In this document: piece after piece, positions 7,613-18,457 of the stretch
How positions within the stretch are numbered: position 1 is the first letter of the stretch
How the letters are laid out: every line of letters begins with the position of its first letter
Origin: Nocardia speluncae NBRC 108251
GTDB taxonomy: Bacteria; Actinomycetota; Actinomycetes; Mycobacteriales; Mycobacteriaceae
Direction: 5' to 3'
Assembly: GCF_001613245.1 (NCBI RefSeq)
Contig: NZ_BDBZ01000013.1
Span: 179,292-243,291, forward strand
DNA length: 64,000 nt
Notes under the pieces: generated by a model
Told to the model about the DNA's origin: nothing
The model's input: the letters and a program-made list of their open reading frames with translations, nothing else
Database searches by the model: none
Made by a program: the position numbers and the translations under genes

Positions 7613-8704
7613 TCACTCCATCACGTAGGAGTTGAGGCTGTCCTGGATATCGGTGAGTACCGCACGCGCCGAGGTCAGGCCCGTGGTGTGCCAGAGAGCG
7701 TCGTCGACCACGAAGGTACGGCCGTCGGTGGCCGCACCGAGTTCTTTCCACTCCGACGAACGCATCACCGATTCGCCGTGCTCCTGGCCCTCCGGACCGG
7801 CGAACATGACATAGATGAGATCGCCCTCGGCGGCGACGGGATCGGATTCGTCCAGCGGTTCCGATTCGTCCCGCTGCGCGGCCGGCCGTTGCGCGCCGGT
7901 ATCGGCGAGAACCTGCGACGCGAAGGTTTCGCTGCCCATGATCTCGCTACCGGTGGCGGTGAACCGGACCAGGGATGCCTCGGTGAATGCCGCGTTGATG
8001 GATTTACCGGTGTCGGCGGCCTCGGTGCGGTAGTCGTCGAGCGCCTCTCGCCCGAAGGTAGCGCGGCCCATGGCACCCGCGAACGCGCTGAACTGCTCCT
8101 CCCAGGTCTTGTCGGTGCCGACCAGGACCGTCGGGGCGATATCGCTCAGGGCGGCGTAGTTGCCCCGGCCTGCCGGTACCTCGCCGATGATGAGGTCGGG
8201 GTCGAGCTGGGCGATGAGCGCGGGGTCGGGATCGGTGGCGACACCGACGCCGGGGACCTCCAGCACCCCGTATCCCAGGTAACCCGGCTGGGGCGCCGGG
8301 CCGGGGACGGTGGTGGCGCCGACGACCCGCTCCCACAGGCCCACGGCACAGGTCGCGTCGAGTGCGGAGGTGCCGAGCACCACGATTCGCTGCGGATCGG
8401 CCGGAACCCGCGATTCACCCGAGGCGTGCCGGACGGCACGGGTGGGGCCGTCGGCCGGATCGGCGGGGGCGGGCAGCGGGCACGCCTGTGTGGTGTCCCG
8501 CTCCGTCCCGACCACACCCGCGCCGGCGATCTTGGTGGTGGTGCGGACGATCGACGCCGAGTTATCGGGTTGGCTCGCGCATCCGGCCACCGCCACCGCG
8601 ATACAGGCGAGCGCGGCGCCCACGAACCGGTGGGCGCGGCGCGCCCGGGTGGAGTTCCGGGGTTTGCGCGCGGCTGGGGTACGGACAGCAGGGCTCACCG
8701 GCAT
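7613..8704 (-). CDS. fecB: iron-siderophore-type substrate-binding lipoprotein
   Basis: A 363-residue ABC-type solute-binding lipoprotein, homologous by position to mycobacterial FecB beside ctaD. The chosen ATG at 8704 gives a signal peptide with a lipobox VAGC (Cys42). The frame is open a further 94 codons upstream, but that part is Arg/Pro-rich and unlike a protein start. The mature part has the two-lobed pattern of the siderophore-binding family: [17 protein letters not shown], then [10 protein letters not shown] and a [10 protein letters not shown] end. It would bind a ferric siderophore or haem outside the membrane. No permease or ATPase gene lies beside it. It is divergent from ctaD. 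Confidence 0.85.
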   Translation of the reverse strand: MPVSPAVRTPAARKPRNSTRARRAHRFVGAALACIAVAVAGCASQPDNSASIVRTTTKIAGAGVVGTERDTTQACPLPAPADPADGPTRAVRHASGESRVPADPQRIVVLGTSALDATCAVGLWERVVGATTVPGPAPQPGYLGYGVLEVPGVGVATDPDPALIAQLDPDLIIGEVPAGRGNYAALSDIAPTVLVGTDKTWEEQFSAFAGAMGRATFGREALDDYRTEAADTGKSINAAFTEASLVRFTATGSEIMGSETFASQVLADTGAQRPAAQRDESEPLDESDPVAAEGDLIYVMFAGPEGQEHGESVMRSSEWKELGAATDGRTFVVDDALWHTTGLTSARAVLTDIQDSLNSYVME

Positions 8705-9073
8705 GCCGGGAAGGGTACATGCCCACCGGGATTCGCTGCGCGCCAGCGCCTGCCGCCGAGCTCGGCCCCCGATCGCCGAGGTGGCTGCCCGTACCGCGCG
8801 CGCAGGCGGACGGGCAGGTCCTGCGGGTGCGGGCGGCGGCGGCCACCGGTCGCAGGGCTCCGGGTGCCGCGATGGTTCCGCAGCTCGGCGGCCCGTTGCG
8901 CGGAACTTGACAGGCCGGTAGTACGACACAGAGTAGGACCCGTTCGGTCGCCGCTCGGCGGACGGTTTACGATTCGAGAAGCGCAAGCTAACCGTTGGCT
9001 GTCCCGCGCGACGGGTCAGCGGGCAAACAGTGGAGCCTGCGGAGCGACCCTAAAGGCACCTTCAGGAGGATCA
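8705..9073. other. divergent promoter region between fecB and ctaD
   Basis: 369 bases without a supported gene. It must hold the promoters of the leftward lipoprotein gene and the rightward ctaD. A TACGAT hexamer at about 8970 could be a -10 element for ctaD. Open frames here are high-GC artefacts. I see no clear operator. Confidence 0.5.
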
Positions 9074-10813
9074 GTGACTGCCGTAGAGCCCAAGCCAGTC
9101 CCGCAGGGGGTGGAAGCGACTCGGCCATTCCCGGCACGATTGGGGCCGAAGGGGTCGTTCATATACAAGGCGGTGACAACCACGGACCCGAAGGTCCTGG
9201 GTGTCATGTACTTGACCACCTCGATGGCGTTCTTCCTCATCGGCGGCCTGATGGCGCTGATGATGCGAGGTGAGCTCGCTCGGCCGGGCCTGCAGTTCCT
9301 TTCGCCCGAGCAGTTCAACCAGCTGTTCACCATGCACGGCACGATCATGCTGCTGTTCTACGCGACCGCGATCGTGTTCGGTTTCGCCAATATCATCCTG
9401 CCGCTGCAGATCGGCGCCCCCGACGTCGCTTTCCCGCGACTGAACGCCTTCAGCTACTGGCTGTACGCGTTCGGCGCCAGCATGGCGACCGCGGGCTTCA
9501 TCACCCCGGGCGGTGCCGCGGACTTCGGCTGGACGGCGTACGTGCCGCTCACCGATATCCTGCATTCGCCGGGTGTGGGCACCGACCTGTGGATCATGGG
9601 CCTGGCCGTTTCCGGCCTGGGCACCATCCTCGGTGGTGTGAACATGCTGACGACCGTGGTCTGCCTGCGCGCTCCGGGTATGACCATGTTCCGGATGCCT
9701 ATCTTCACCTGGAACATCGCCGTCACCAGCGTGCTGATCCTGCTCGCGTTCCCACTGCTGACCGCCGCCCTGCTGGGTCTGGCCTACGACCGCCACCTGG
9801 GCGGCCACATCTACGACCCCGGGACCGGCGGCATCCTGCTCTACCAGCACCTGTTCTGGTTCTTCGGGCATCCCGAGGTGTACATCATCGCGCTGCCGTT
9901 CTTCGGTATCGTCTCCGAGATCTTCCCGGTGTTCAGCCGTAAACCGATCTTCGGCTACACCACCCTGGTCTACGCGACCCTCGGTATCGCGGCCCTGTCC
10001 ATCGCCGTGTGGGCGCACCATATGTATGCCACCGGCGCGGTGCTGCTGCCGTACTTCTCGTTCATGACCTTCCTGATCGCGGTCCCGACCGGCGTGAAGT
10101 TCTTCAACTGGATCGGCACCATGTGGAAGGGGCAATTGACGTTCGAGTCACCGATGTTGTTCTCGGTGGGCTTCCTCGTCACCTTCCTGTTCGGTGGTCT
10201 GTCCGGTGTCATCCTGGCCAGCCCGCCGCTGGACTTCCACGTCACCGACTCCTACTTCGTGGTCGCGCACTTCCACTACGTGCTCTTCGGCACCATCGTG
10301 TTCGCCACCTATGCCGGTATCTACTTCTGGTTCCCGAAGATGACCGGTCGCATGCTGGACGAACGTCTTGCGAAGTGGCACTTCTGGACCACGTTCTTCG
10401 GTTTCCACCTCACCTTCCTGGTACAGCACTGGCTGGGTGCCGAGGGTATGCCCCGCCGCTACGCCGACTACCAGGCCGGTGACGGGTTCACCACGCTGAA
10501 CACCATCTCCACCATCGGCGCCTTCATCCTGGGTGCCTCGATGCTGCCGTTCCTGTGGAACGTCTTCAAGAGCTACCGCTACGGCGAGGTGGTGACAGTG
10601 GACGATCCGTGGGGTTACGGCAACTCGCTGGAATGGGCCACCAGCTGCCCGCCGCCACGGCACAACTTCTACGAACTGCCGCGGATCCGGTCCGAACGTC
10701 CGGCTTTCGAACTGCACTACCCGCACATGATCGAGCGGATGCGCAAGGAAGCACACGTCGGGCTCAGTGGTGAAGCCAAACACCATCCCGAGGAGACGCT
10801 GGTCAAGTCCTGA
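9074..10813 (+). CDS. ctaD: cytochrome c oxidase subunit I (aa3 type)
   Basis: A 579-residue catalytic subunit of the terminal oxidase, which reduces oxygen to water and pumps protons in the plasma membrane. It has twelve hydrophobic segments. Visible ligands: the first haem a ligand His88 in [10 protein letters not shown], the HPEVY motif with the cross-linked His and Tyr that bind CuB, the HHMYATG pair for CuB, and HFHYVLFGT with the haem a3 and haem a ligands. The frame stays open to 7541, but the GTG at 9074 follows a perfect AGGAGG (9064-9069) and gives the normal family length. It is not in an operon with subunits II and III, as in mycobacteria. Confidence 0.97.
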   Translation: MTAVEPKPVPQGVEATRPFPARLGPKGSFIYKAVTTTDPKVLGVMYLTTSMAFFLIGGLMALMMRGELARPGLQFLSPEQFNQLFTMHGTIMLLFYATAIVFGFANIILPLQIGAPDVAFPRLNAFSYWLYAFGASMATAGFITPGGAADFGWTAYVPLTDILHSPGVGTDLWIMGLAVSGLGTILGGVNMLTTVVCLRAPGMTMFRMPIFTWNIAVTSVLILLAFPLLTAALLGLAYDRHLGGHIYDPGTGGILLYQHLFWFFGHPEVYIIALPFFGIVSEIFPVFSRKPIFGYTTLVYATLGIAALSIAVWAHHMYATGAVLLPYFSFMTFLIAVPTGVKFFNWIGTMWKGQLTFESPMLFSVGFLVTFLFGGLSGVILASPPLDFHVTDSYFVVAHFHYVLFGTIVFATYAGIYFWFPKMTGRMLDERLAKWHFWTTFFGFHLTFLVQHWLGAEGMPRRYADYQAGDGFTTLNTISTIGAFILGASMLPFLWNVFKSYRYGEVVTVDDPWGYGNSLEWATSCPPPRHNFYELPRIRSERPAFELHYPHMIERMRKEAHVGLSGEAKHHPEETLVKS

Positions 10814-10989
10814 CGCGTCCCCGCAGTGCACAGATGCGCCCGTCGGCCCAGGTCGGCGGGCGTACTGCGTTTCCGGTCGCGCAACAGAGGGGCCGTCGGC
10901 AGCGGGCCGAGTGCGGAACGCTTAGATTGTGGAGGGTCTTGCACGATTCCAGGCCCTCCGTCACGGCGCAGTGCAGCGCCCCGGATTCG

Positions 10990-12357
<1,368 letters not shown>

Positions 12358-12496
12358 ACGCGCTGGACCGCGGCGAGGTGTGTGTACCTGCCATGTTGCC
12401 GGAGCGGGTTGCGGAGGCAGGTCCACGGCGGGTGTAGTGCGAGGGCGTAGGTAGGCTGTCGACCGGTGTTGGTCGGGTGCTTGGAGGCTTTGTGTG

Positions 12497-13333
12497 ATGC
12501 TGCCGGATAGCGGCGCGGATGTGGTGGCGGGCGATCACGAATGGGACGAGGTAGGGGATCTGCCGCCGGACCCGGATGTCGATTTCTACGGTGACCCAGG
12601 GTTTTCCGAGCGCCACTCGGAACTTGCCGCGGGTTATGGGGGTTCGGGCGACCCCGATGATCCCGCTCAGGTCCAGGCCATGCAGATGGTGTTGCATCTG
12701 CCCAAGACGGATCCGCCGGCGCGGAGTGATCTGCTTGCCGCGGCGGCCGGTGCGGCGGTGGCGCTGTGCCTGGACCCGCGGGTGGGTTCCGCGGGCGAGT
12801 GGGAGCAGCCGTATCTGGCGTGGAAGCGGTCGCGGATCCGGAAGGTCGCCCGGCGGGCGCGGGGTGCGCAGTGGGCAGCCGCGAACGAGGTGCCCGGGGT
12901 GACCGTCGAAAGCGGTGGGGCGTTGGTGCGGGCGTTGGTGCCGGGGCCGGTGGGGTCGGTGGATCCGCGGATCCGGCGGCTCCAGATCGGTGGTACCGAC
13001 CTGGAGTCCGATGATCCGGGGCCGGTTCCGCTGGATGTACCGGTGTTCTGGGTGAATGCCGCGCTGGGGATGACGGTCGGTAAGGCCGCCGCGCAGGTCG
13101 GGCATGCGAGCATGCTGTTCGCCGGTGCGTTGCCGGTGGAGCAGGCGCGGGCCTGGGCGCAGCGCGGATTCGCCTGTGCGGTCCGTGAAGCCGAGCCCGA
13201 CGAATGGGAGATGCTGCGCACCGCGGTGGCGCGTAGCGCGGCGACTGCGGTCCGCGATGCGGGTTTCACCGAGGTGGCTCCCGGATCGACCACGGTGATC
13301 GCCACCCGCCCGGCGCGACTCGATCACCGGTAG
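12497..13333 (+). CDS. PTH2-like peptidyl-tRNA hydrolase domain protein
   Basis: A protein of about 278 residues whose C-terminal 110 residues resemble the PTH2 family: VGKAAAQVGHASMLF (the K..AQ..HA pattern of the active-site region), then RDAGFTEVAPGSTTVIA. PTH2 enzymes release tRNA from prematurely ended peptidyl-tRNA. The N-terminal 170 residues are acidic, then rich in Arg and Ala, and are unlike classical PTH2; they contain no motif I know. The ATG at 12497 has GGAGG 9 bases upstream; a GTG at 12494 is also possible. It stands alone between serB and the ABC gene, where I recall no mycobacterial counterpart. Confidence 0.7.
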   Translation: MLPDSGADVVAGDHEWDEVGDLPPDPDVDFYGDPGFSERHSELAAGYGGSGDPDDPAQVQAMQMVLHLPKTDPPARSDLLAAAAGAAVALCLDPRVGSAGEWEQPYLAWKRSRIRKVARRARGAQWAAANEVPGVTVESGGALVRALVPGPVGSVDPRIRRLQIGGTDLESDDPGPVPLDVPVFWVNAALGMTVGKAAAQVGHASMLFAGALPVEQARAWAQRGFACAVREAEPDEWEMLRTAVARSAATAVRDAGFTEVAPGSTTVIATRPARLDHR

Positions 13334-13371
13334 CGTGCCCGGTGCCGCGACCCAGTACGTCTCGAGACAAG

Positions 13372-14205
13372 ATGGAGGCCGTGGCGCACCCCGATCCAGA
13401 TCTGCTCATCGACTTCACCAGCGTTTCCATCCGCCGCAACGGGCATACGCTCGTCGGGCCTGTCACCTGGCAGGTCGAACTCGACGAACGCTGGGTGATA
13501 TTGGGGCCCAACGGGGCCGGTAAAACGTCGCTGCTGCAGCTCGCGGCCGCCGAAAACCATCCCTCCTACGGGACGGCCTACGTGCTGGGTGAACGCCTGG
13601 GCCGGACCGATATCAGCGAGCTGCGGCCGCGGATCGGTTTGTCCTCGGCGGCGCTGGCGGCCCGGATTCCCGCCGAGGAACGGGTCGCCGATCTGGTCGT
13701 CTCCGCGGGGTACGCGGTACTCGGCAGGTGGCGCGAGAAGTACGACGATATCGATATCGACCGCGCGATCGATATGTTGGAAAGCCTGGGCGCGGAACAT
13801 CTTCTGGACCGCACCTACGGCACGCTCTCGGAGGGCGAACGCAAGCGGGTCTTGATCGCGCGCGCCCTCATGACCGATCCGGAACTGCTGCTGCTCGACG
13901 AACCGGCCGCCGGGGTGGATCTGGGGGGTCGCGAGGAACTGGTGGAAAGCCTCGGCGATCTCGCCGCCGACCCCGATGCGCCCGCCCTCGTCCTGGTGAC
14001 CCACCACGTCGAGGAGATCCCGCCCGGGTTCACCCACTGCATGTTGCTGAGCGAGGGGGAAATCGTGAAGCAGGGCCTGCTCGGCGATGTGCTGACCGCC
14101 GAGAACCTCAGCGAAGCCTTCCGCCAATCCATTGCTCTGGACCGGATCGACGACCGCTTCTTCGCCCGCCGCGCCCGCCGCCTCGGCAGGCATCGCTCCC
14201 GCTGA
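13372..14205 (+). CDS. ABC transporter ATP-binding protein
   Basis: An ATPase subunit of about 277 residues. Visible motifs: Walker A GPNGAGKT, signature LSEGERKR, Walker B LLLLDEPAAGVD and the switch histidine in LVTHHVEE. It corresponds by position to Rv3041c of M. tuberculosis. No permease or binding-protein gene adjoins it, so the partner and substrate are unknown. The short spacing between Walker A and the signature resembles ModF/ABC-F-related single-domain ATPases. The start is uncertain: GTG at 13342, ATG at 13372 or GTG at 13381. Only a weak Shine-Dalgarno sequence is seen. Confidence 0.88.
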   Translation: MEAVAHPDPDLLIDFTSVSIRRNGHTLVGPVTWQVELDERWVILGPNGAGKTSLLQLAAAENHPSYGTAYVLGERLGRTDISELRPRIGLSSAALAARIPAEERVADLVVSAGYAVLGRWREKYDDIDIDRAIDMLESLGAEHLLDRTYGTLSEGERKRVLIARALMTDPELLLLDEPAAGVDLGGREELVESLGDLAADPDAPALVLVTHHVEEIPPGFTHCMLLSEGEIVKQGLLGDVLTAENLSEAFRQSIALDRIDDRFFARRARRLGRHRSR

Positions 14206-14341
14206 GGGGGGATCAGATCCGGTCCTCGATTCCAGTTATTTACTCGGCGACCCGGTGGGCTACCTGACTGCCGAAGAAATGGACACCCTCGACAACGTGA
14301 TTCGCCGCTACCCAGGTCTTGGTCGTCCGCCTCAGCCATAG
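14206..14341 (+). pseudogene. possible remnant of a MazF/PemK-type toxin C-terminus
   Basis: The frame ending at 14339-14341 encodes a tail of the form GYLTAEEMDTLDNVIRRYPG. It resembles the last helix of MazF/PemK-like toxins (typically LT..EM..VD.A....LGL). No start codon with a ribosome-binding site, and no beta-barrel body of such a toxin, lies upstream, because the frame runs into the ABC gene. It may be a decayed toxin tail or a chance frame. Confidence 0.3.
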
Positions 14342-14367
14342 TGTGTGGTCAGCGTTAGGGTGCAGGT

Positions 14368-15267
14368 GTGAGTGAGACGACTGTGCCGGAACCTGCCGAA
14401 GTGCCCGAAGCCAAGGATGCGTCGACGGTGATGCTGGTGCGTGACGGCGGTGCGGACGGTCCGGAGGTTTTCCTGCAGCGGCGGGCCGGGGCGATGGAGT
14501 TCGCGGCCGGGATGACCGCCTTTCCCGGTGGCCGGGTGGATCCGGTGGACGCGGAGGTCGATATCGACTGGGCCGGGCCGGCGCCGAACTGGTGGGGGCA
14601 GCGGTTCGGGGTGACCGAGGCGCGGGCGAAGGCGCTCGTATGCGCTGCGGTACGGGAGACCTTCGAGGAGTGCGGGGTGCTGCTGGCCGGCCCCACCGCC
14701 GACACCGTGGTCGCCGATACCGCCGGATACCGGCGGCAGCGGGAACGGATCGAAAGACGCGATCTGACCCTGGCCGAATTCCTGGCCGAGGAGAAGCTCG
14801 TCCTGCGCGCCGACCTGCTGCGGCCGTGGGCGCGGTGGATCACCCCGACCGTGGAGCGCCGCCGTTACGACACCCATTTCTTCGTCGCACTGTTGCCCGC
14901 AGGCCAGCTGGCCGACGGAGCGACCTCGGAATCCGACGGCGTGCACTGGTCCACCCCGGCCGCCGCGCTGGCCACCTGGAAAGCCGGTGAACAGGTACTG
15001 CTGCCGCCGACCTGGTCGCAGCTGACCTCGCTGGGCGCCTACTCCGACACTGCGGCGATCCTCGCCGCCGAACCTCCGATCGAACCGATCCAGCCGGAAT
15101 TCGGTCCCGTGGACGGGAAGATGCTGCTGCAATTCCCCGACAACATGAGCTATTTCGCCGATATACCGGACGCGTCCCGGCTCCAGGGGTCCAAGGGGAT
15201 GCGCGATACCGATCCCTCCCTGCTGGGCGGTTCCGGCCGCGGCGGCGCCGGTTCGGGCGCCCGGTAG
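14368..15267 (+). CDS. NUDIX hydrolase
   Basis: A 299-residue NUDIX-family pyrophosphohydrolase matching Rv3040c by position. The Nudix helix is recognisable as AAVRETFEECGVLL (the REXXEEXG core that binds metal), preceded by FPGGRVD. The distance between the GG strand and the helix is longer than in the minimal Nudix box, as in CoA- or nucleoside-diphosphate-linked subfamilies. The C-terminus is Gly/Ser-rich. The GTG at 14368 was chosen as the start. The substrate cannot be told from sequence. It is followed after 11 bases by the enoyl-CoA hydratase gene and is probably co-transcribed with it. Confidence 0.9.
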   Translation: MSETTVPEPAEVPEAKDASTVMLVRDGGADGPEVFLQRRAGAMEFAAGMTAFPGGRVDPVDAEVDIDWAGPAPNWWGQRFGVTEARAKALVCAAVRETFEECGVLLAGPTADTVVADTAGYRRQRERIERRDLTLAEFLAEEKLVLRADLLRPWARWITPTVERRRYDTHFFVALLPAGQLADGATSESDGVHWSTPAAALATWKAGEQVLLPPTWSQLTSLGAYSDTAAILAAEPPIEPIQPEFGPVDGKMLLQFPDNMSYFADIPDASRLQGSKGMRDTDPSLLGGSGRGGAGSGAR

Positions 15268-15278
15268 CGTATCGGCCC

Positions 15279-16067
15279 ATGGCCGAATTCGTATCCCTGT
15301 CCCGGCTCGAACCCGACCTCACGGGCGGTTCCGGCCGCTGCGTGGCGGTGCTGCGGATCGACCGGCCGCCGCTGAACCTGTTCGGCACCCAGCTGATCCG
15401 GGAGATCGCCGCGGCAGCCGAAGCCTGCGGCGCGGATTCCGGGATCGCGGCACTGGTGGTCTACGGCGACGAGCGGGTTTTCTGCGCGGGTGACGATCTG
15501 GCCGAACTCGCCGCCCTGCCGGCCGAACAGGCCACCGTCATGGCTGCCGACCTGCAGACGGCGCTGGGCTGTCTGGCCCGGATCCCGCAGCCGACAGTCG
15601 CGGCGATCAGTGGGTATGCGCTCGGCGCCGGGCTGGAATTGGCCCTGGGCGCGGACCGGCGGATCATCGGCGACAACGTCAAACTCGGGCTGCCGCAGAT
15701 CGGCACCGGAATGATCCCGCTCGCCGGTATCCGGCGGCTATCGCTGCTGGTCGGTCCGGGCGCTGCCAAGGATCTCGTTTTCACGGGGCGTTTCGTAGAA
15801 CCCGAGGAGGCCGCGCGGCTGGGTCTGGTGGATCAGGTGGTCGCACCCGACGATGTGCTCGATTCGGCGATCGCGTGGGCCCGGCAGTTCAGCACCGGAC
15901 CGGCCCGCGCGCTGGCGGCGGCAAAAGCGGTGTTCGAGGCGGGACCGCACGGTCACGAACGGGCCCGCACCGAATGGGCACAGCTGTTCGATACTGCCGA
16001 TCAGCGCCTGGGAACACGGTCCTACCTGCGGGACGGGCCGGGGTTCGCCGAATTCACCGGCGCCTGA
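15279..16067 (+). CDS. enoyl-CoA hydratase/isomerase family protein
   Basis: A 262-residue crotonase-fold protein corresponding by position to EchA17. The oxyanion-hole segments FCAGDDL and GYALGAGLELAL are present, and Glu120 aligns with the first catalytic glutamate (Glu144 of rat hydratase). The second catalytic glutamate (Glu164 of rat, in G.PE) appears as Gln140 in GLPQIG. Established: loss of one glutamate usually impairs hydration and is common in crotonases with other reactions. So it may be an isomerase-like or otherwise modified member. The ATG at 15279 lies 11 bases after the NUDIX stop. Confidence 0.88.
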   Translation: MAEFVSLSRLEPDLTGGSGRCVAVLRIDRPPLNLFGTQLIREIAAAAEACGADSGIAALVVYGDERVFCAGDDLAELAALPAEQATVMAADLQTALGCLARIPQPTVAAISGYALGAGLELALGADRRIIGDNVKLGLPQIGTGMIPLAGIRRLSLLVGPGAAKDLVFTGRFVEPEEAARLGLVDQVVAPDDVLDSAIAWARQFSTGPARALAAAKAVFEAGPHGHERARTEWAQLFDTADQRLGTRSYLRDGPGFAEFTGA

Positions 16068-16208
16068 ACGAGGCCATGCCCACCCGGACCCACGCGCTGG
16101 TATCAAGCCATCCCGAAGCAAGGGATAGGCGATACCTCTGCCTTCGCTCCGGCCGTGCGCGGACTGCGGATGGGCTGCGCCCAGCAGCACCCATTAGGCT
16201 TTCCGACC

Positions 16209-17183
16209 ATGACGGTACGCCCCGACGACCCCGCACCACATCCGCACGCCACCGCCGCGGAGGTCGAAGCAGCATTCGAGGACACCAAGCTCGCCCAGGT
16301 GCTCTATCACGACTGGGAAGCGGAGACCTACGACGACAAATGGTCGATCTCCTATGACGAACGCTGTATCGAATACGCCCGCGGCCGGTTCGATGCCGCG
16401 GTCGGCGAGGCGGATCTGCCGTACGAACGGGCCCTGGAGCTGGGTTGCGGAACCGGTTTCTTCCTGCTGAACCTGATGCAGTCCGGTATCGCGAAGTCCG
16501 GTTCGGTGACCGACCTGTCGCCCGGGATGGTGAAGGTCGCGCTGCGTAACGCCGAGCACCTGGGCCTGGATGTGGACGGCCGGGTCGCCGATGCCGAAAC
16601 CATCCCGTACGACGACGACACCTTCGATCTGGTGGTCGGTCACGCGGTGCTGCATCACATCCCGGATGTCGAGCAGTCACTGCGGGAATGCCTGCGCGTT
16701 CTGAAGCCGGGCGGCCGCTTCGTCTTCGCCGGTGAACCCACCACCGTCGGCAACTTCTACGCCCGCAACCTGGGCAACATCACCTGGAAGGCCACCACCG
16801 CCATTACCAAGCTCCCGTTTTTGCGGGATTGGCGCCGGCCCCAGGAGGAACTGGACGAATCGTCGCGTGCCGCGGCTCTGGAGGCCGTGGTCGATCTGCA
16901 CACCTTCGACCCCACCCAGCTCGAGGATATCGCCCGTTCCGCGGGCGCTGTGGACGTGGCCGCGCATACCGAGGAATTCGCTGCCGCCCTGTGGGGCTGG
17001 CCGGTACGCACCTTCGAGGCCGCTGTGCCGGACGAGAAACTCACTTTCGGTTACCGCATGGCGATGTACCGGGCGTGGCTCGGGCTCAGCTGGGTGGACG
17101 AGAACGTGATGAGCCGGGTGGTTCCGCGCCAGTTCTTCTACAACGCCATGATCACCGGGGTGAAACCGGGCGCCGGCAAGTAA
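16209..17183 (+). CDS. class I SAM-dependent methyltransferase
   Basis: A 324-residue methyltransferase with a Rossmann core: LELGCGTGFFLLNL (motif I, SAM binding), an acidic residue at the end of strand 2, AETIPYDDDTFDLVVGHAVLHHI (motifs II-III) and LRVLKPGGRFVFAGE. It corresponds by position to Rv3038c. A C-terminal extension of about 130 residues, partly amphipathic, is specific to this actinobacterial family. The substrate is unknown. The ATG at 16209 was preferred to an upstream in-frame start because it begins the conserved part. Its stop is directly followed by the start of the next methyltransferase-like gene. Confidence 0.88.
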   Translation: MTVRPDDPAPHPHATAAEVEAAFEDTKLAQVLYHDWEAETYDDKWSISYDERCIEYARGRFDAAVGEADLPYERALELGCGTGFFLLNLMQSGIAKSGSVTDLSPGMVKVALRNAEHLGLDVDGRVADAETIPYDDDTFDLVVGHAVLHHIPDVEQSLRECLRVLKPGGRFVFAGEPTTVGNFYARNLGNITWKATTAITKLPFLRDWRRPQEELDESSRAAALEAVVDLHTFDPTQLEDIARSAGAVDVAAHTEEFAAALWGWPVRTFEAAVPDEKLTFGYRMAMYRAWLGLSWVDENVMSRVVPRQFFYNAMITGVKPGAGK

Positions 17184-18449
17184 GTGGGGTACGGCTTCAG
17201 TACGGCCGATATCGCCTATCTGGCTTCGCCGCCGGGCGCGGCCGCGCTGGCCGAGGTCGCGGAGCGGGAGCTCACGGCGGCCTCACAGCTACACGATGTG
17301 GCGGCTGTGCGCCGCGTGCACGGCGACCGGGCGCCCGCGCTGATCGAAACCGTGCGCCTGCGCCGCCGGGCGGCGGCCAAACTGTCCGGTGCCCAGGACT
17401 GGCTGTTCACCGATGACGCGCTCCAGCAGGCCACCCCGACCCTGGTGGCCCGGCATCGCGCCGCCCGGCTGGCGGGTCGCGATGTGCACGATGTGACCTG
17501 CTCGATCGGCGCGGAACTGGTCGAGCTGGCGCGGGTGTGCCCCCACGTCGTCGGTAGCGACCTCGACCCGGTCCGGCTCGCCATGGCCCGCCACAACCTG
17601 TCCCGAGCGGTGTCTGCCCGGACTCCGGTGGATACCCGCTGCGCCCCGAACCCGGAGGTGCGGGCCCGGTCCGGGACGACATCCCGCACGGCGGCGGAGG
17701 CGCCATCGCCGAGCCCCCTTCTCGTCCGGGCCGATGCGCTGGTGCCGTGTACCGCCGGCACGGTGATCATTGCGGACCCGGCCCGCCGGGCGGGTGGTAA
17801 GCGCACCTTCGACCCGGCCGCTCTGCAACCACCGCTACCGGACCTGCTGGCTGCCTACCCCGGGCGGGACATGGCTGTGAAGTGTGCGCCCGGACTGGAT
17901 TTCGATCGGCTCGGCTGGATGGGTGAGATCGAGGTGGTATCACTGGACGGGGCGGTCCGCGAAGCCTGCCTGTGGTCGGCGGGGTTGAGTGAACCGGGCG
18001 TCACCCGCCGGGCCACGGTGCTCACGGCCCCGGACACGGTTACCACCCTGACCGACGCCGATCCTGACGAGATCCCGGAGCGGGCGCCGGGGGAGTGGAT
18101 CATCGACCCGGACGGCGCGGTGGTCCGGGCAGGGCTCGTTCGGCACTATGCGGCTCGCCACGGGCTGTGGCAGCTGGACCCCCGGATCGCCTATCTCACC
18201 GGTGACCGGCTGCCTGCCGGTGTCCGCGGATTCCGGATCCTCGACCGGTTCGAATTCCGCGAGAAGGCAGTGCGTACCGAGCTCCGCCGCCGCGACTGCG
18301 GTGCCCTGGAGATCCTCATCCGAGGGGTGGACACCGACCCGGATGCGCTGCGGCGCCGGCTGAAACCGAACGGCTCCGAACCGTACACACTGGTGATCAC
18401 CCGAATCGGCCGTACGGCCACCGCCTTCCTGTGCCGTGCGTCCCGGTGA
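17184..18449 (+). CDS. THUMP-like / SAM-dependent methyltransferase (Rv3037c type)
   Basis: A 421-residue methyltransferase-fold protein. The SAM-binding segment is DVTCSIGAELVELA followed by GSDLDPVRLAMARHNL, and an ADPARRAGGKRTF loop holds the DPxR active-site-like motif. The C-terminus has the THUMP-like RRDCGALEILIRGVD segment. Its position equals Rv3037c, which was proposed from genetics to act in methylglucose lipopolysaccharide synthesis; the fold also resembles RNA methyltransferases. It starts with GTG immediately after the previous stop, so the two genes are coupled. Confidence 0.85.
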   Translation: MGYGFSTADIAYLASPPGAAALAEVAERELTAASQLHDVAAVRRVHGDRAPALIETVRLRRRAAAKLSGAQDWLFTDDALQQATPTLVARHRAARLAGRDVHDVTCSIGAELVELARVCPHVVGSDLDPVRLAMARHNLSRAVSARTPVDTRCAPNPEVRARSGTTSRTAAEAPSPSPLLVRADALVPCTAGTVIIADPARRAGGKRTFDPAALQPPLPDLLAAYPGRDMAVKCAPGLDFDRLGWMGEIEVVSLDGAVREACLWSAGLSEPGVTRRATVLTAPDTVTTLTDADPDEIPERAPGEWIIDPDGAVVRAGLVRHYAARHGLWQLDPRIAYLTGDRLPAGVRGFRILDRFEFREKAVRTELRRRDCGALEILIRGVDTDPDALRRRLKPNGSEPYTLVITRIGRTATAFLCRASR

Positions 18450-18457
18450 GGGATCTG

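Noticed and set aside
7541..9073. Long in-frame extension upstream of ctaD (over 500 codons)
   Set aside because: Composition is Arg/Gly-rich and not protein-like, it overlaps the lipoprotein gene on the other strand, and a GTG with perfect AGGAGG gives the normal CtaD start.
9071..10135. Antisense frame inside ctaD
   Set aside because: His/Gln/Arg-rich shadow of the oxidase gene.
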